Assembly: GCA_013407085.1 (NCBI GenBank)
Contig: JACCGJ010001427.1
Location: 62,001-126,000 of the forward strand
From: Atriophallophorus winterbourni
Taxonomy: Eukaryota; Platyhelminthes; Trematoda; Plagiorchiida; Microphallidae
DNA length: 64,000 nt
Direction of reading: 5' to 3'
Part shown: piece after piece, positions 1-9,310 of the stretch
How positions within the stretch are numbered: position 1 is the stretch's first letter
Layout of the letters: each line of letters begins with the position of its first letter
Notes under the pieces: generated by a model
The model's input: only the letters and a program-made list of their open reading frames with translations
Databases searched by the model: none
What the model was told of the DNA's origin: nothing
Position numbers and translations under genes: made by a program

Positions 1-485
1 TGATCTTCTCCCTGACAACGTCAGCAGGGAGGGTCTTTTTTGAAATGCTTGATCTGATAGGCTGCCTTCCAAGGCTGCTCAGACTCGTCATGTCGTTCCA
101 CTCAGGCATAAAAGGCTCAGTCCATTTTCACGGTTGCAGTTCAGAAGCATTTGAAATTTACCGAGGCTTCAAACAAGGGTGTGTTCTTGCTCCCACACTG
201 TTCTACATTTTCTTTGCTCTGCTTCTGAAGCACGCTTTTAGGACGAGAACAGAAGGCATTTACATACGCACGCGAAGTGATGGCAAGCTTTTCAACCTGA
301 ACCGGTTGAGAGCACGAACCAAAGTACGGGATGTGATAATCCGTGACCTGTTGTTTGCCGACGATGCAGCCTATAATGCTTACCACCAAGAGAACCTACA
401 GTCGCTAATGGACTGTTTTTCATCGGCATGCAAAGACTTCGACCTAACAATCAGCATGAGCAAGACCAAAGTCCTTGGTCAAGAA
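1..485 (+). mobile_element. RTE-like LINE family I, RT domain (segment 1 of 3)
   Basis: Reverse transcriptase core of a non-LTR retrotransposon, open from the window edge. The readable stretch 45-485 contains KQGCVLAPTLF (motif B region), then a long TRTRSDGKLFNL-like linker and LLFADDAA (catalytic motif C, intact), followed by MSKTKVLGQ. This is the arrangement of the widespread RTE-like family whose ORF ends in a cysteine/histidine motif. The frame stops at 485 because another LINE is inserted, and the same ORF resumes near 2222 (VSPP...TVGN, then FTYLGSTI) and again at 5435. The 5' part of the element, including the endonuclease, lies outside the window. Clade assignment is from memory of the family and is moderately secure; the retrotransposon call is certain. 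Confidence 0.85.
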
Positions 486-2221
486 GAAGAAGAAGAATGA
501 CTTTATTCGTGTTCACGAATTTTCAGCAATAGAATAATTTCTCCACATAATACCAATACAAAAATATGTATAGCGTGCGCACAATGAAATAATACATAGG
601 CCAATGAAGTGTCAGGTTACCTGTGCTAGACAAATGTGACGGGAATAAAAAAAGGATTAAAGAGCAGGACATCTCAGCGTGAATTAAAAATAGGTGAGCG
701 TTTCTCCAACTTCATAGCATCCATAATGCAAATAAAATAAAATATATGAAGTGCCACACAATAAAGTAATAGTTGGGCTAAAAAAGTGTCAGGTTACCAT
801 GGGCTAGACAAATGATTAGGGGAATTTGAAAAATTAACTCGAAAAATAACTGGGGCATCGTGGCATCATTAGAAAATTGTCAAGCGTTCTTTCAACTCTG
901 TAACAGCTTTTGATTGCTGTACCATGTATCGGGCCAAGTATGGGATAAAAGAATTTCTGAATTTATTCGTTCTTGAATAGGGAATAACGTACTGGCTTCG
1001 GGTGGAGGAAAAGATCTGCAAGAAACAAGGCTTTTGTTCAATGGATGTAAACTATCAGTAGAAATGTTCGCGATTAATCTGCTGCATTCACGGAAGTGAT
1101 GATTGACAATAGTGTCACTAATGTCATCAGCGGAAATAAAACTCAGTCTTGAGATGAGCTTAATGCATCTTCTGATCATCGTAAAATCCTTTTCCAAGAG
1201 GCCGGGAAAAATCACAGGAGATGCAAAAAGAAGGTGGGGAATGATGCAAGAAAGAACGAGAAGTTGAATGACATTTGGTGGAACGGAGAAAGAACGGAGA
1301 CATAGTGCGTAGAACGACAGTTGACGCATTTTTGTGAATACCCTTGTAACATGTTCAGTCCAGCTAAGATTTCCAGATATTGTAACACCAAGATACTTAA
1401 AGCTGCAACATCTGTCGAACACCAAGCCGTTAAGAGAAACGCGAGGAATTTCTTGATGAAGGGCTAAACGACGTTGACCAATCATGTTGGAAAATACAAT
1501 TTCGCTGCATTTAGAAGGATTCAACGATAAACCAATCGTGGAGGACCATTGACCAATGTTCGTTACCATTGATCCTAAGGCATGTTGCTCGATCCGACGA
1601 TTTTGATTTACTGCAATGGCAACATAATCAGCGTATTTGAGGGTAAGTGCAGATAGGTCAAAGGAAAGATCAGAAATATAAAGGGAAAATAGAAATGGGG
1701 ACAATATTGCACCTTGAAGGACACCACGGGAATAGCTATTTCACGGGAGGTTTGGCCGTTCGCGACTGTGTATTGGATACGACCCTCAAAATAGGATGCC
1801 AGCCAATGAAGAATATTTGCAGTGACGCCATGATCAGATAATTTTTGAAGTAATGAGTTTCTTAGAACACTGTTAAAGGCATTTGTGTAATCCAAAAAAC
1901 AAGTTTGTACTGCTCTAGATTTGCTATCTAGAGAACGTGAGATAAAATCTGTGAGTACAGCCACAGCATCGACAGTTGAGCGATTTTTCCGGTACGCCAA
2001 CTGATGAACATCATGCACCTGACAGCTGGACACTAGTCGCCGTAAAACAATTTTCTGAAGTACCTTGAGCAACTGCGACGTGCACGCGATAGGACGGTAT
2101 TTACCAGGATCTTTCTTTGGAATCGGGCTAATGCAGACAGATTTCCAGCAATCAGGCATAATTGCTCTTTCCATGCAACGATTAAAAATGGATGTGATGG
2201 GGGATGATAGCACTACAGCAC
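486..2221 (-). mobile_element. CR1/jockey-like LINE family II, 5'-truncated copy inserted in the RTE
   Basis: Minus-strand non-LTR retrotransposon. Reading from 2221 down: RT fingers (CWKSVCISPIPKKDPGKYRPI), motif A region (CFLDYTNAFNSV) and NILHWLASYFEGR to about 1720. A frameshift near 1700 follows, then QGAILSPFLFSLYISDL, KYADYVAIAV and the thumb down to 892. The catalytic motif C reads YADY, so the second aspartate is lost and the copy is dead. The 3'UTR (891 to 508) holds two copies of a segment beginning TTTGTCTAGC. It ends with a polyadenylation-like AATAAA (502-507 on the reverse strand) followed directly by a (TTC)n tail (481-497). The 5' end is truncated inside the RT at the junction with the RTE. 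A sister copy on + lies at 17470-19230. Confidence 0.85.
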
Positions 2222-2357
2222 TGTATCGCCACCAATTATCACCGTTGGAAACTGTCAGCTTGAACCAGTACATCATTTCACATATCTTGGTTCAACCATT
2301 GCGGATAACCTCTCGCTATACACGGAGATTGATGAGCGGATTGGCAGAGCAGCTGTC
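2222..2357 (+). mobile_element. RTE-like LINE family I (segment 2 of 3)
   Basis: Continuation of the RTE ORF begun at position 1. Codons from 2223 read VSPPIITVGN, then HHFTYLGSTIADNL and EIDERIGRAAV up to 2357. This is the part just C-terminal of the RT palm in this family. It is bounded on the left by the minus-strand CR1/jockey-like insertion and on the right by the 5' LTR of the gypsy element. The last bases, CTGTC (2353-2357), are repeated after the gypsy 3' LTR and are the target-site duplication. Confidence 0.85.
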
Positions 2358-2672
2358 TTGTTGTGTGGTTCCGCAAATCTTACCCACCACGATGCAAGCT
2401 GAGCTGGTTGGCTGAACTCTCCTCCAACAGGATGTCAAGTTTAGATTGCCGATAATGACATATTGATTTATCGATTTCCTATTATCGTTTTCACTCGCAT
2501 TCCGCCGATTTTCCGTTCGATAACTCAGTGAACAATATTCATCTATTGAATACGATTTTGGTACATAGTCAACTCACCCGTTAAACACATTACATTCTGT
2601 TTGCCGTGCCGTGACTTCTCAATTCGATTTCTGTTGGGATTCGCATTTCAATTCAATTCCATTACAATTACA
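2358..2672 (+). repeat. 5' LTR of gypsy element
   Basis: Begins TTGTTGTGTGGTTCC and ends AATTACA. It matches 5126-5434 nearly base for base; the differences seen are one near the start, three in the first 140 bp, and a six-base indel at the end. Confidence 0.88.
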
Positions 2673-2677
2673 TTATT

Positions 2678-2693
2678 TGGCGTCGCGAGCAGG
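2678..2693 (+). promoter_or_regulatory. Putative tRNA primer-binding site
   Basis: TGGCGTCGCGAGCAGG lies a few bases after the 5' LTR and directly before the gag ATG (2694). A TGG-starting, GC-rich stretch at this place is what reverse transcription priming requires (complement of a tRNA 3' end). Which tRNA it pairs with is not determined. Confidence 0.6.
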
Positions 2694-4091
2694 ATGGATC
2701 AACCGACTCTTGAACCATTAAATCTTCATTCTAATCCTGGAGAAATTGAAGAGTGGGTGGAACGATTCGAGCTGTGGAGCAGCATTCGGAAGGACGTCAA
2801 GCCGGAGAATAAGTCAACATTTTTCTTGACCTACGGGGGACGTGAATTATATTCGTTACTTAAGAACCTATCCTATCCAAAAGCTCCTGCATCACTGCCG
2901 TTTCAAGACTTGAAGACACTCCTACTGAAGCATGTCATGCCGGTGAATTTCAAAGCTACCGAACGGGCAAAATTCAACACACTGGTCCGAAATCCTAATA
3001 CAAGCTGCCGTGAGTTCATCCTCATTTTACAAAAACAAGCTGCTAAATATGAATTCGGTGATCTATTAGAAGACAATTTGAGGGATCGTCTCATTGCTGG
3101 TATTAATAATGTTGACCTACAAAGAAAAATGCTGATGAAACCTGATTTGACCTACGCCGAATCCCGTGAAATCTGCGAGCAGCAAGATGATGTGACTGCT
3201 GCGACAACCGAACAAGGTGCCGTGTTGTTTCAGAAAAGTTCACTCAGATCCAATCAGCCAAGACACCGGCACCAGGCCAACAAGACAAGTGAAAACCAAG
3301 ACCGAGACAAGACCGTAAAGCCGATAAATAAGTGCATGTCGTGTGGTGATCTCCACTTGCGGTCAACTTGTCGATTCCGCAATGCAGTGTGCCATGGATG
3401 CGGTAAGATCGGACATATAAAGAAGGTTTGTCGGAGTAAACAATGCAACCTGACCCAACAGAATCCAGTGGTCAATCAGGAGGATGACGGTTCACCTTAT
3501 GTTTTGCAACTGAAGAGTCCAGCACAACAATTCATCTACAAATCCTTGCAGTTCGATTCAAGTGAAACTGCTGAATTCATCGTCGATACCGGTAGCAGTG
3601 AATCAGTCATTCCCGCCGAAATCTTGATCCGGGTGGCCCCAGAGGCGCATGTGCAACCGACCAACGTTAAACTTCGTGGCGTTACCGGACACAATTTGCC
3701 ACTGACAGGTGAAACCACCTTATTTGTAAAACAAGACAAGGAGATTTCAATTCCAGTCCGATTCTTGGTATCTAAAAGCAGTCCAGCAATCTCCGGTCTG
3801 AAAGCCCTGCGAGCCCTCAAGCATCCTGTATCGCTGAATGTTGTGCCCGTTGAGAATTCAAGAGAACAAATTAAGTCCTCCCTACGAAAATTGGTCGTCC
3901 AATGTTCAACGAACAGTGGTGACATGAAGGTAGAGCCAGCAACACTGGAAGCATGCTGTCTCATCTCCCAATCATGTGCCGTTTCCCGTGAGCAACTACA
4001 AACATTCACGAAGAAGTACTATTCAACAGTCATGTCAGCCATACGGAACGGTTGGCGTCCAGATGAACGGAAGAAATACCTACGCCTTTAA
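2694..4091 (+). CDS. Gypsy gag-protease ORF fused to integrase leader
   Basis: Gag-like protein starting MDQPTLEPLN at 2694, immediately after the putative primer-binding site; no ATG-dependent reason favours an earlier start. Residues 1-200 are the capsid-like helical region (EEWVERFELW, SCREFILILQ). Two zinc knuckles follow: CMSCGDLHLRSTC (3336-3374) and CHGCGKIGHIKKVC (3390-3431). The aspartic protease has FIVDTGSSESVIP (3577-3615) as active site and ISGLKALRAL downstream. After MKVEPATLE (about 3925-3948), which is normally the start of RT, the ORF passes straight into AVSREQLQTF, normally just upstream of the integrase. RT and RNase H are therefore deleted in frame. The ORF ends at TAA 4089-4091, but coding continues in the same frame (LIRDELRIQPDG), so this stop is probably a later mutation. 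Confidence 0.88.
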   Translation: MDQPTLEPLNLHSNPGEIEEWVERFELWSSIRKDVKPENKSTFFLTYGGRELYSLLKNLSYPKAPASLPFQDLKTLLLKHVMPVNFKATERAKFNTLVRNPNTSCREFILILQKQAAKYEFGDLLEDNLRDRLIAGINNVDLQRKMLMKPDLTYAESREICEQQDDVTAATTEQGAVLFQKSSLRSNQPRHRHQANKTSENQDRDKTVKPINKCMSCGDLHLRSTCRFRNAVCHGCGKIGHIKKVCRSKQCNLTQQNPVVNQEDDGSPYVLQLKSPAQQFIYKSLQFDSSETAEFIVDTGSSESVIPAEILIRVAPEAHVQPTNVKLRGVTGHNLPLTGETTLFVKQDKEISIPVRFLVSKSSPAISGLKALRALKHPVSLNVVPVENSREQIKSSLRKLVVQCSTNSGDMKVEPATLEACCLISQSCAVSREQLQTFTKKYYSTVMSAIRNGWRPDERKKYLRL

Positions 4092-5175
4092 TTGATCCGT
4101 GATGAGCTACGGATACAACCGGACGGTGTGATTTGTCGAGGAGATCGATTGCTTATCCCGCCACCGTTGAGAAAGCCTGTCTTGGACGATCTACATAAGG
4201 GCCATATGGGCATTGAAAAAATGAAATCGTTGGCACGGCAAGAGGTTTGGTGGCCAGAAATTGATGCCGACATCAGAAGTACAGCTATGAACTGCGAGGC
4301 TTGCCTTGCACAAAATCAATTCACGCCCAAGGGACTGGACACCATGGCCCGACAGTTACCTTCCCTGGCAACGAATCCATGCAGATTATTGTGGACCGTT
4401 TTTGGGAAAGTACTTCGCACTTGTGATCACCGACTCGTATTCCAAGTGGCCAGAAGTCTTTCTGACAACCACAGCAACGACGGCGTTCACAATGCAAGCT
4501 CTAAGGAAGTGTTTCAGCCGTGAAGGATCCCACAAGTACTTATCACTGACAATGGTGCCCAATTCTGTTCCAATGAAATGAAGGAATGGCTGAATAGCAT
4601 CGGGTGCCGACACTTACGAACTGCTCCGCGGCATCCATGTTCCAATGGCGCTGCAGAGAATCTTGTGAAAACTATCAAGAGTGCTATTTACTCAGCCAAT
4701 CCTGGGAGCTTCCAAGCCTTGGATGTATTCATTGATAACTTTCTACTGCAATACCGTAATGCCGTCCATTGCACGACCAGAGAGAGCCCAGCCAAGTTGT
4801 TCATCTCCAGGACACTACGAACTTCCCTACACCGAATGGATTCGAGTGATGTGACGTATTTCAGAGGAAACGACTTGAGACCCGCTCATGGCATCGTCAC
4901 GCGACAGATCGGAAATTCAATGAGTGAGATCACTGACCTAAAGGATGCAAGTGTGCATCAACGTCACAAAAGTCAAGTACAATTCAAAAGGTCAGTAGAG
5001 GAAAACATCAATCAGGAATCAACTAATCAACCGGAACCAAGTGTGAAACCTCAGAAGTCAACTGCTCTTAGAAGGTCTGCGAGGTTGGCGAATCGGAACA
5101 ACGCAACAATTCCGAGGGGGGAAGGTTGTGGTGTGGTTCCGCAAATCCTACCCACCACGATGCAAGCTAAGCTGG
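4092..5175 (+). pseudogene. Gypsy integrase remnant, frameshifted
   Basis: Integrase region read in three frames. Frame one (4092-about 4385) has LLIPPPLRKPVLDDLHKGH, MGIEKMKSL and CEACLAQ: the HHCC zinc-binding N-terminus. It shifts near 4385 to HADYCGPFLGKYFALVITDS (first catalytic aspartate of DDE) up to about 4535. It shifts again to TDNGAQFC (second aspartate) and PCSNGAAENLVKTIK (glutamate), continuing to 5160. The C-terminal part (FRGNDLRPAHGIVTRQIGN) and a basic tail (RRSARLANRN) follow. The catalytic triad is still recognisable, but two frameshifts and the upstream stop prevent a functional protein. Reading runs on into the 3' LTR. Confidence 0.85.
5114..5125 (+). promoter_or_regulatory. 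Polypurine tract of gypsy element
   Basis: GAGGGGGGAAGG directly before the 3' LTR start. This is the expected site for priming of plus-strand DNA synthesis and independently supports the LTR boundary. Confidence 0.75.
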
Positions 5176-5434
5176 TTGGCTGAACTCTCCTCCAACAGGA
5201 TGTCAAGTTTAGATTGCCGATAATGACATATTGATTTATCGATTTCCTGTTATCGTTTTCACTCGCATTCCGCCGATTTTCCGTTCGATAACTCAGTGAA
5301 CAATATTCATCTATTGAATACGATTTTGGTACATAGTCAACTCACCCGTTAAACACATTACATTCTGTTTGCCGTGCCGTGACTTCTCAATTCGATTTCT
5401 GTTGGGATTCGCATTTCAATTCAATTCTTTTACA
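5126..5434 (+). repeat. 3' LTR of gypsy element
   Basis: Begins TTGTGGTGTGGTTCC after the polypurine tract and ends TTTTACA before the CTGTC target duplication. Nearly identical to 2358-2672. Confidence 0.88.
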
Positions 5435-6161
5435 CTGTCATTCTGTCTCGATTGAACTCTCGTGTTTGGGGTAACCGCAAGCTGACTGTAAAGACAAAGA
5501 TGATGGTATACAGCGCGTGCGTACTAAATGCTTTACTATACGGCAGTGAAACCTGGACCACCCACGCAAGACACGAACGGAAGCCGAATGCTTCCCATCT
5601 ACGAAGCATCCGTCGTATCTTGAACATATCGTGGATGGACAGAGTGACTAACGCTGAAGTGCTCTCAAAAGCTGTTCTACAGAGCATGTTCATCCTATTA
5701 CGTCAGCGCCGCCTGCGGTAGCTTGGTCATGTCTATAGAATTGAAAATGATTGTATTCCGATAGATCCACTCTAAGGTGAGTTGAAATTAGGAAGTCGAT
5801 CATTGGGCAGACTGCACTTGCGGTACAAAGATATTTGCAAAAGAGATATGAAAGCTCTTGACATTTACCCCGCAAGCTGTGAAATACTTGCTCTTGACCG
5901 ATCACTTCGGAGGCATTGTGTAAAGCGTCGTCTGCAACCCGGGGAGGAGCAAATAGAGCTTTTGGCTGCTGAACGCATAACACGCCGCCGGCGTGCAACA
6001 GATGCAATACAACAGAGTTCTGTCTATCGTTGCAAGCGCTGCGGGAGAGATTGTTCCTCCCGAACCGGACTGTTTAGTCATTCAAAAAGCTGCAAAACAT
6101 GAAATTCATGCGATGTGATGTACATCCATGGTCGACATCGACCGATGGAGGCCAACAACAA
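5435..6161 (+). mobile_element. RTE-like LINE family I, C-terminal part and 3' end (segment 3 of 3)
   Basis: Resumes the RTE ORF: ILSRLNSRVWGNRKLTVKTK, ALLYGSETWTTHARHER, HLRSIRRILNISWMDRVTNA, then a TAG at 5719 where the family has tryptophan before LGHV, and a second TAA near 5774. It continues LHLRYKDICKRDMKALDIY and ends in a C2H2-like motif CKRCGRDCSSRTGLFSHSKSC (about 6034-6096) and TGA. The short 3'UTR ends GGAGGCCAACAAC. The same 3'UTR is found alone at 15726-15784 and at the end of the copy at 40745. Two stops make this copy non-functional. Confidence 0.87.
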
Positions 6162-6169
6162 CCGTATAC

Positions 6170-6685
6170 TCATAGTTATCTTGATTGGTTGTGACATCCC
6201 GGAAGCACATTGGGCAATTAAACAAAGATTGGGTGCTCGGAAACAGCCATAAACTGTGAAAACCTAACTCGGTTGGATGTTGTTGGGACCTACGAACTAT
6301 AAAGCGCATAAAACAGCCGTGGTCAATCTGCTCTCTGGCGGAATTTGTGAAATAGAATCGCTGTTGAGAAGAATCTACGACTCGGAATTTGAAGTTTCGA
6401 GTTGCATTAGAAACTCCCCTTACGTCTTAGATAGAAAGGTTCTTCAGCTAGTGGAGGAAGAATCAAGGCTAGTCGATGGGCATTACGTAGCACCTCTTCC
6501 CTGGAAGGATAGTGTCCCTAAACTTGCCAGTAATCGGTCAGTTGCGTTCAAAAGAATAGAAAGTCTGAGGAGGCGTTTCCTAGAAGATCCCCAATTTTGT
6601 CTAAAATACACAGAAGTGATGAATACCAACGTCACCGAATGGTATGCAAGGACATTTAGACCGTATGTTGCCGAGAGGGAGGAAG
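6170..6685 (+). mobile_element. BEL/Pao LTR retrotransposon pol fragment
   Basis: Decayed pol between protease and RT of a BEL/Pao element. It reads ILIGCDIPEAHWAIKQRLG, two stops, LGWMLLGPTNYKAHKTAVV, then an open stretch with LVDGHYVAPLPWKDSVPKL, SNRSVAFKRIESLRRRFLED and [14 protein letters not shown]. The GCD.PEAHW, LGW..LGP and GHY..PLPWK signatures are specific to this superfamily. There are no LTRs or RT core nearby, so it is a short relic. It begins right at the RTE 3' end and runs into the minisatellite at 6685. Confidence 0.75.
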
Positions 6686-7212
6686 GGATGTATGGATGGA
6701 GGGTGGATAGATGGATGTATAGATGGATGAATGAATGTATGGAGGGATGGATGAATGGATGGATGGAGGATGGATGGATGAATTGATGGATGTGTGGGTG
6801 TATGAATGGATGGATAAATGGATAGAGGGATTGATGAATGGATGGAGGGTTGGATGGATGAATGGAGGGACGGATGGATGGACAGAGGTTGGATGAATGG
6901 ATGGATGGATGGATGAATGGATAAAGGGATGGATGAATGGATGGAGGCATGGATGGATGGATGGATGGATGGATGGATGGATGGATGGATGGATGGATGG
7001 ATGGAGTGTGGATGGATGGATGGATGGGTAGATGGAGGGAGAAATGGTGGATTGATGGATGGATGTATGAATGGATGAATGAATGGATTGGTGGATGGAT
7101 GGATGTATGAATGGATGTATGGATGGATGTATATATGGATTGATGGATGAATGGATTGATGGATCTATGGATTGATGGATGGATGGTAGGATGGATGGAT
7201 GGATTATTGGTT
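6685..7212. repeat. GGAT/GATG minisatellite
   Basis: More than 500 bp of imperfect four-base repeats (ATGG/GGAT) with interspersed AATGG and GATTG variants. The longest pure run is about 6951-7001. The reverse frame reads as an endless HPSIHPFIH peptide, which is an artefact of the repeat and not a protein. Confidence 0.93.
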
Positions 7213-7878
7213 GGGTGCAAAGTGTGTGACTTTACCGATGGGTTGCCGGATATTAAATTCGATTCATGAGTTTATTCTTTTTTTATGGGTTCCCGTCATA
7301 ATGTACGCTGGCAGTATCGATATAATTGTACTTTCCTCGATATCTTGTGGTTTGCTGATGGACTCAATATACCTGTCAGCCGATTTTTCTTCAACCATTT
7401 GTTTATCAATTTTCTTCATTCCCGTTCATTTTAAACGCTCCTGTTTATTGTGAAATGTGTTGAATGTATCCATTTTGTTGTCTGTCGAAAAACACCTATA
7501 CATGGAATGTCAAATCACCGCTTAATTCGTAAACGTGTCCTCAGACAAAAGTTGCACGGTGCAGTACTAATTCGTACTGCGCTACTGCAATGCTGAGTTC
7601 ATAAACTCGTATAACCCCGTATAAAACAAACTTTGGTTCAGTGCAGTAGTTCTTCGTATGCAGTAGAAAACGAAAAGTCTACGCAAGACAAAAACACTCG
7701 TTTATAGCCGTCCATGTGTTCACAAGATTGCAGTATGAACTTCAGGTTTATCAATATGATCAAATTATAATCATATTTAGCCTGGATTTTATTTTGACTA
7801 CTTTACACTGGCTCTGATAAGATGAATAGTAGGTAATCTCACTTCATTTCTTATTTCGTTTCATCGCACACTTCACAG
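7213..7878. other. AT-rich non-coding stretch, 3' part of an intron
   Basis: No gene, RNA or repeat recognised. It ends in a pyrimidine-rich run and CTTCACAG, the splice acceptor of the carboxypeptidase terminal exon at 7879. If the upstream exons lie outside the window, the intron spans everything back to position 1, including the nested transposons. Confidence 0.5.
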
Positions 7879-8079
7879 TTGGTTAAACCAATGACGCATT
7901 ATTACTACCAAGAAACAGATAAAACCAAGCAAGTTGGCGGTTTCTACAAAGTATTCCAACATCATAACGTCAACATGACCTACGTCACAATTCGCGGAGC
8001 AGGTCACATGGTTCCGAGAGATAAACCCGACGTAGCATATCACATGATCACGCGAATCTTGCAAAACAGAGAATTCTAA
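7879..8079 (+). CDS. Serine carboxypeptidase (peptidase S10, cathepsin A-like), terminal exon
   Basis: Last coding exon of a lysosomal/secretory serine carboxypeptidase, which removes C-terminal residues from peptides. It starts directly after the acceptor CTTCACAG and encodes LVKPMTHYYYQE, QVGGFYKVFQHHNVNMTYVT, IRGAGHMVPRDKP and AYHMITRIL, ending NREF and TAA at 8077-8079. GAGHMVP carries the catalytic histidine of the Ser-Asp-His triad and is the C-terminal signature of family S10. QVGGFYK matches the usual strand before it. The serine (GESYAG-type) and aspartate exons are not in the window, so the gene extends upstream. No frame damage is visible, so this is likely a live exon. A possible polyadenylation signal is at 8776. 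An isolated retained exon of a pseudogene is the alternative. Confidence 0.85.
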   Translation: MVKPMTHYYYQETDKTKQVGGFYKVFQHHNVNMTYVTIRGAGHMVPRDKPDVAYHMITRILQNREF

Positions 8080-8589
8080 TTTGAAGTTTGAAGACTCCCC
8101 CTTAGCTGACATTCCTTTTTGATTGTTCTTTGTAATCAAGAAATTTTGCTACATTTTGCATACGCATTGCCTCGCGTAAATTGTTAACGCATTGGTTGAT
8201 CGATTGACTGTTTGCTATTTTGTAAAATTAGATAGCTGTAATTGTTTCAAATGAGCTGTCTTCTGATTGGTTGATATCAAGGTCGCGATATTTCAGAGGT
8301 TTTTGATTGGTTACCATTCAGCGTTTTTATCTCGGATCTACGTGTCAATGTTTTATTCGCCTTGTGACTTGACAGTAAACCGTATTTGTGATTTTCACAA
8401 TGCTAAAAAGACCAAACTCGAAACATCGTTGGAAAATATTATATATCTTTGGCTAACAGGAATATTGAAAATGTTTGAACAAATTCTTTTGGGTAACGTT
8501 TCACTACTGACACAGCGGACGCGTTAAACCAATCCAGATAATCGGAACAGGGAATACTACGAAATAGAAATTTAAACATCACCTCTAAT

Positions 8590-9310
8590 TGCTCACATTA
8601 TTGAACAGCCTACTAAAATCCCATGGGTGTCAAGTCGTGTAGATACCCAGCACAGTGTGAAATCAGTCAAGGTCAATTGGCAACGGGATTTAAATGTGAT
8701 TGACTAAGTGTGTGACCATTGTGTATAAAAGCTATTAATTTGAATGTTTACAAGCAATTGTGTATTCATGATGAAAATAAATTAGTATGCAGAGCTGATT
8801 TAGGTACCGTTTCACTTTGCCAGACCTAGTGTGCTAATCAGGACAAGATTAATGACTAAGTAGCAGTTAACCCACCACCACTGATTTGAGCTTACCGCTA
8901 TACAGCCTATAGAATGCCTACTGTGTGTCGCGTATCGTGGGAATGACCGGGATCAGTGGTCGATTTGCTTAATACTGACCTGACTATCACCCTTGATCTG
9001 TCGAAGCTTCTGTTTCACAAGTGAAATGTTACCCAAAGTCATCGAGCATGTCATCGCAACGTGCAACTTTTGATATTATGGGTTCTCAAATATCTTCTTT
9101 ATTGACACTGACATTGATTGATACTGCCTCCACTGATTTGAGTTTACCGCTAAACAGCCTATAGTAATTCCACGGGGTCTTATCTCTCGTAAGCATGACC
9201 AGGCTCAGTGGTTGAATTCCCTACGACCATTTGTATGCATTTCGATCTAATACAAGTGAATACGGTCAAGGTCGTTTGATACTCTAGCTCACCTTTGTAA
9301 GAGTGCACAA
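8590..9310. repeat. Diverged tandem repeat, period about 250 bp
   Basis: CCACTGATTTGAGCTTACCG...ACAGCCTATAG at 8878-8912 recurs at 9131-9165 with two changes. It is followed in both by a similar GTGG(G/T)...ATGACC(G/A)GG(A/C)TCAGTGG stretch. A weaker third relative starts near 8620 (CCATGGGTGTCAAG, then GTCAAGGTC). No coding potential is seen. It looks like a short array of an unnamed repeat. Confidence 0.55.
8776..8781 (+). terminator. Candidate polyadenylation signal for the carboxypeptidase gene
   Basis: AATAAA, the first clean match I noticed downstream of the stop at 8079, about 700 bp away. It would give a 3'UTR of about 0.7 kb. Assignment is by position only. Confidence 0.35.

Larger units (their letters stand above)
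2358..5434 (+). mobile_element. Ty3/gypsy LTR retrotransposon, complete ends, internally deleted
   Basis: Full-span LTR element of about 3.1 kb: 5' LTR, putative primer-binding site, gag-protease ORF, integrase remnant, polypurine tract, 3' LTR. It is flanked by CTGTC on both sides (2353-2357 and 5435-5439). Removing the element and one CTGTC rejoins the RTE ORF in frame (IGRAAV then ILSRLNSRVWG), which confirms the boundaries. The LTRs differ at only about four bases plus a small end indel over some 310 bp, so the insertion is fairly recent. Protease is followed directly by the integrase N-terminal region; the whole RT/RNase H block is missing, so the copy is non-autonomous. A stop at 4089 and two frameshifts in the integrase add to this. 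Flatworm gypsy elements such as CsRn1 are possible relatives, but the clade cannot be fixed without RT. Confidence 0.9.

Noticed and set aside
141..389. Minus-strand frame opposite the RTE RT
   Set aside because: Shadow of the plus-strand RT ORF, with no domain similarity.
3536..4009. Minus-strand frame of 157 codons in the gypsy element
   Set aside because: Opposite strand of the gag-protease ORF, which has clear zinc-knuckle and protease motifs.
6483..7220. A 245-codon minus frame of HPSIHPFIH repeats
   Set aside because: It is the translation of the GGAT minisatellite; all frames of such a repeat stay open.
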